Assembly (NCBI GenBank): GCA_025360235.1
Contig: JANYCO010000206.1
Span: 1-7,567 of the forward strand
Source: Cytophagales bacterium
Lineage (GTDB): Bacteria; Bacteroidota; Bacteroidia; Cytophagales; Cytophagaceae
Direction: 5' to 3'
Length of the DNA: 7,567 nucleotides
The position numbers and the translations under genes were made by a program. Shown piece by piece: positions 6,027 through 7,567 of this stretch. The notes under the pieces were generated by a model. That model saw nothing but the letters and a program-made list of their open reading frames with translations, did not search any database and was not told the DNA's origin. Numbering within the stretch: the stretch's first letter is position 1; each line of letters begins with the position of its first letter.

Positions 6027-6120
6027 TTTAAAATTTTGAATTATAAATGTTGAATTTTAAATTATTCTAAAAATTAACAAGCCTTTTACAACTCATAATT
6101 TAAAATTCAAAACTCATAAC
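6027..6120. repeat. Inverted AT-rich repeat between the ppx/gppA gene and trpS
   Basis: The 16 bases ttgaattttaaattat (6050-6065) are perfectly complementary to 6095-6110, with a 29-base loop. Further copies of related words (attttgaattata at 6032-6044 and actcataa near 6091 and 6112) fill the gap. The sequence is of the same GAATTTTGAGTTATGA-like family found around hisH and the four-helix-bundle gene. No T-run follows in the direction of transcription, so I do not call it a terminator. Confidence 0.75.
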
Positions 6121-6124
6121 TGCT

Positions 6125-7060
6125 TTATTTCGCGTATTTATTTACATTCTTAAATGTACTCTTCCCCTTACCTTTTTTGTTTCTCTCGTAGAGCATCAAC
6201 ATAAGTCCGTCTTTTAAACCTACCTCAGGAACCTGCATCTTCGTGGCCCTCGCAAATTTCATGGCGGAAATATAGATATCAGAAGCAGGAATGATCACAT
6301 CCGCACGGTCAGGGTTTAACATGAGTACATTAATTCTATCTTCAAGATCATGTTGGGCAATAAAATCTCGTATCTCTTCCATTTTATTGATCGAAATAAT
6401 TTGTTTTACATTCCCTTTCATTTTTCCGGGATTTGCCAACTCGTATATTTTACCAATGTTACCTCCTGTACCAATAGCGGTAATAGGCTTCTGCACATCA
6501 TGCGTATATTTCTCTATCCAACTTCTCATATTCTCCCATTCTTCTGAAGTATCAAGACCCGAAAGTCTTCTAACTGAACCTATCTTGAAAGAGTTCGTAG
6601 CAACTTTCCTTTTGTCTTCGAAAATATTTATTTCAGTACTACCTCCACCTACATCAATATGAATGTAACTATGATCGTCCAATTCACTAAACAAAACTTT
6701 ATTGATCAGCTCTGCTTCTTTTTCCCCGTCTATGATTTGAATGTCAACTCCTAAAAGAAATTTTACTTTATAAGCGATATCTTTACCATTTTTTGATTCC
6801 CTCATAGCAGAAGTAGCACAAATAATAAAATCATCTACTTCATAAAGATCAAACAAATTTTTAAAGGTTTGCATGAGCTTTATGAACTTTGCCTCTTTCT
6901 CTGCACTTATTTCATTGTTATTAAAGACATCTTGTCCCAATCGAAGAGGAAAACGTACGTACTCCAATTTTTTAAAGGATATTGTCTTATCGTGCTCCAA
7001 TATACTCGTCACTTGAAACCTGATCGCGTTGGACCCAATATCTACTGCACCTAATTTCAA
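6125..7060 (-). CDS. Ppx/GppA-family phosphatase (exopolyphosphatase or pppGpp phosphohydrolase)
   Basis: This 311-residue protein belongs to the ASKHA-fold Ppx/GppA family, which removes terminal phosphates from polyphosphate or converts pppGpp to ppGpp. The motifs follow in order: VDIGSNAIRF (6-15), CATSAMRE (81-88), DGEKEAELI (111-119, with the likely catalytic glutamate at 115), HIDVGGGSTE (134-143), GTGGN (197-201), NPDRADVIIPA (249-259) and GLKDGL (281-286). It consists of the two ASKHA lobes only and lacks the C-terminal HD-like part of the roughly 500-residue enterobacterial Ppx and GppA. Sequence alone does not decide between polyphosphate and pppGpp as substrate. No polyphosphate kinase gene is next to it. 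A basic tail (KKGKGK) ends the protein. A well-formed promoter lies about 25 bases upstream, so this is probably the first gene of the minus-strand unit with trpS. Confidence 0.93.
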   Translation of the reverse strand: MKLGAVDIGSNAIRFQVTSILEHDKTISFKKLEYVRFPLRLGQDVFNNNEISAEKEAKFIKLMQTFKNLFDLYEVDDFIICATSAMRESKNGKDIAYKVKFLLGVDIQIIDGEKEAELINKVLFSELDDHSYIHIDVGGGSTEINIFEDKRKVATNSFKIGSVRRLSGLDTSEEWENMRSWIEKYTHDVQKPITAIGTGGNIGKIYELANPGKMKGNVKQIISINKMEEIRDFIAQHDLEDRINVLMLNPDRADVIIPASDIYISAMKFARATKMQVPEVGLKDGLMLMLYERNKKGKGKSTFKNVNKYAK

Positions 7061-7085
7061 TTTTTTTTGTTGTTTAGTTTGTTTT

Positions 7086-7116
7086 CAAAAGTAAGACTAT
7101 TCTGGAGAAAGTACAA
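7086..7116 (-). promoter_or_regulatory. Bacteroidota-type promoter of the Ppx/GppA-family gene
   Basis: On the minus strand a TACTTTTG box (7093-7086) matches the -7 consensus TAnnTTTG fully. A TTG (7116-7114) lies exactly 20 bases upstream, as expected for the -33 element. Transcription would begin near 7080, giving a leader of about 20 bases before the ATG at 7060. Confidence 0.7.
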
Positions 7117-7324
7117 GGACAGGTAGTATAGTATCGAGTATTGAGATTTTAGTCATTAGATATTTAGAAATAAAAGCAAATTTCAATACATAATTTATTA
7201 ATTAACAGAAATTTAAGAGGAAATTGACGAATAAAATTTAAAATAAACTTTTCAACATTAATGTAATATTCTGAGCTTGAAACCAAATAGATTTGAAACT
7301 TTATAGTCAGGAAGAAATTGATAC

Positions 7325-7355
7325 TTGCATTTTGCTAACTTATATAGTTAATTTG
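7325..7355 (+). promoter_or_regulatory. Bacteroidota-type promoter for the riboswitch transcript
   Basis: TTG at 7325-7327 is followed after 20 bases by TTAATTTG (7348-7355), which fits five of the six fixed positions of TAnnTTTG. The predicted start near 7361 falls at the 5' edge of the SAM-I aptamer, which supports the assignment. A start there would leave most of the outer P1 pairs (7358-7361) untranscribed. Confidence 0.6.
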
Positions 7356-7357
7356 TA

Positions 7358-7473
7358 TTATACATCAGGAAAGACGGAGAGAATGGGCTCTATGAAGTCT
7401 TAGCAACCCCAAATCCAAAAAAGGACAGGTGCTAATTCCCACCCCTCACAAATTGAGAGGAAGAGATGAATAG
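7358..7473 (+). promoter_or_regulatory. SAM-I (S-box) riboswitch aptamer
   Basis: The conserved SAM-I core is easy to follow. P2 is AGAC (7372-7375) with GTCT (7397-7400), topped by AGAG/CTCT (7378-7381 with 7388-7391). TGAAGTCTTAGCAACC corresponds to the canonical GATGAAACCCGGCAACC side. P3 carries a small TCC-A6-GGA hairpin (7414-7425), followed by the nearly invariant AGGTGCTAATTCC (7427-7439). P4 is CTCA/TGAG (7445-7448 with 7454-7457), and GAAGAGATGA closes the core. P1 pairs CATC (7363-7366) with GATG (7465-7468); past an A-A mismatch, 7358-7361 can pair with 7470-7473. Binding of S-adenosylmethionine normally lowers expression of a methionine or SAM synthesis or transport gene. That gene should start just right of the window on the plus strand. 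Confidence 0.94.
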
Positions 7474-7503
7474 AAATTATTCTCCCACTATGTTTTCCTG
7501 ATG
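7363..7503 (+). promoter_or_regulatory. Candidate switching helix competing with riboswitch P1
   Basis: The ten bases catcaggaaa (7363-7372) are perfectly complementary to tttcctgatg (7494-7503). The 5' strand includes the whole core P1 strand (7363-7366) and the first P2 base, so this helix and the SAM-bound aptamer exclude each other. The helix is longer than the visible P1 core. I found no intrinsic terminator between the aptamer and the window edge, so the output mechanism is unclear from this sequence. Confidence 0.45.
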
Positions 7504-7540
7504 AAAATAAAGTATTACTTCCTGAGTTGGGATATAAATT

Positions 7541-7567
7541 TACTCAATACTCAGGTCTCAATACTCA
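7541..7567. repeat. Short CTCAATACTCA direct repeat downstream of the riboswitch
   Basis: The word ctcaatactca occurs at 7543-7553 and again at 7557-7567, separated by ggt, and may continue past the edge. Its inverse gagtattgag is at 7136-7145. In addition cctgagt (7521-7527) can pair with actcagg (7549-7555) in a 7-bp stem. This looks like intergenic repeat sequence, so the riboswitch-controlled gene probably begins beyond it. Confidence 0.6.

Larger units (their letters stand above)
7061..7357. other. Divergent intergenic region
   Basis: No gene is supported in this AT-rich stretch between the leftward phosphatase gene and the rightward riboswitch. It holds the two promoters, listed separately. 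It also holds a gagtattgaga word (7136-7146), whose reverse complement recurs at 7556-7566, and a short palindrome acattaatgt (7255-7264). I see no RNA gene or conserved reading frame in the rest. Confidence 0.6.

Noticed and set aside
6050..6110. Intrinsic terminator after the phosphatase gene
   Set aside because: The 16-bp stem is entirely AT-rich apart from one G-C pair and has no T-run after it in the direction of transcription, so it is listed as a repeat only.
6291..6662. 123-codon plus-strand open frame opposite the Ppx/GppA-family gene
   Set aside because: It is antisense to well-conserved phosphatase motifs, and its serine/isoleucine-rich translation shows no domain pattern.

Overview
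This window reads as a chromosomal segment of a Bacteroidota bacterium, probably of the Chitinophagia, Sphingobacteriia or Flavobacteriia type. It is AT-rich. The histidine biosynthesis enzymes have Bacteroidota character, notably a bifunctional HisB without the enterobacterial zinc cysteines. Start codons are preceded by A/T-rich leaders rather than Shine-Dalgarno sequences. Two promoters fit the Bacteroidota pattern: TTG, 20 bases, then a TAnnTTTG-like box. I cannot name the species.

All recognised protein genes lie on the minus strand, so the transcript order runs from high to low coordinates. A Ppx/GppA-family phosphatase gene (7060-6125) with a good promoter comes first, followed by trpS (6026-5061). 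A long AT-rich hairpin with a T6 run follows trpS and may end that unit. A partial histidine cluster comes next: hisB (4937-3825), hisH (3745-3161), a small four-helix-bundle (S23/IVP-type) gene, hisA (2731-2012) and hisF (1956-1201). HisB supplies the IGP dehydratase and histidinol-phosphatase steps. HisA isomerises ProFAR, and HisH with HisF forms the glutamine-dependent IGP synthase. hisG, hisD, hisC and hisI/E are not in the window. A small DUF2306-like membrane protein and a GNAT acetyltransferase follow hisF. The left edge cuts a further gene whose first 24 codons resemble the start of AbiJ N-terminal-domain (AbiJ_NTD4-type) abortive-infection proteins.

The right end (7061-7567) holds no complete gene. 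It contains the divergent ppx promoter, a promoter on the plus strand and a clear SAM-I (S-box) riboswitch. The riboswitch should control a methionine or SAM-related gene just beyond the window. A 10-bp pairing that competes with aptamer helix P1 is visible.

The most striking non-coding signal is a set of AT-rich repeats in the intercistronic gaps, in at least two sequence families (GAGTTATGAATTTTGAAT-like and GGTTAATTGTTAATG-like). They often form near-perfect hairpins. One pair forms a 29-bp inverted repeat (27 of 29 matching) that exactly brackets the four-helix-bundle gene and overlaps both its own stop codon and that of hisH. This suggests that the gene entered the his operon as a small repeat-bounded cassette, or within the loop of such a palindrome.
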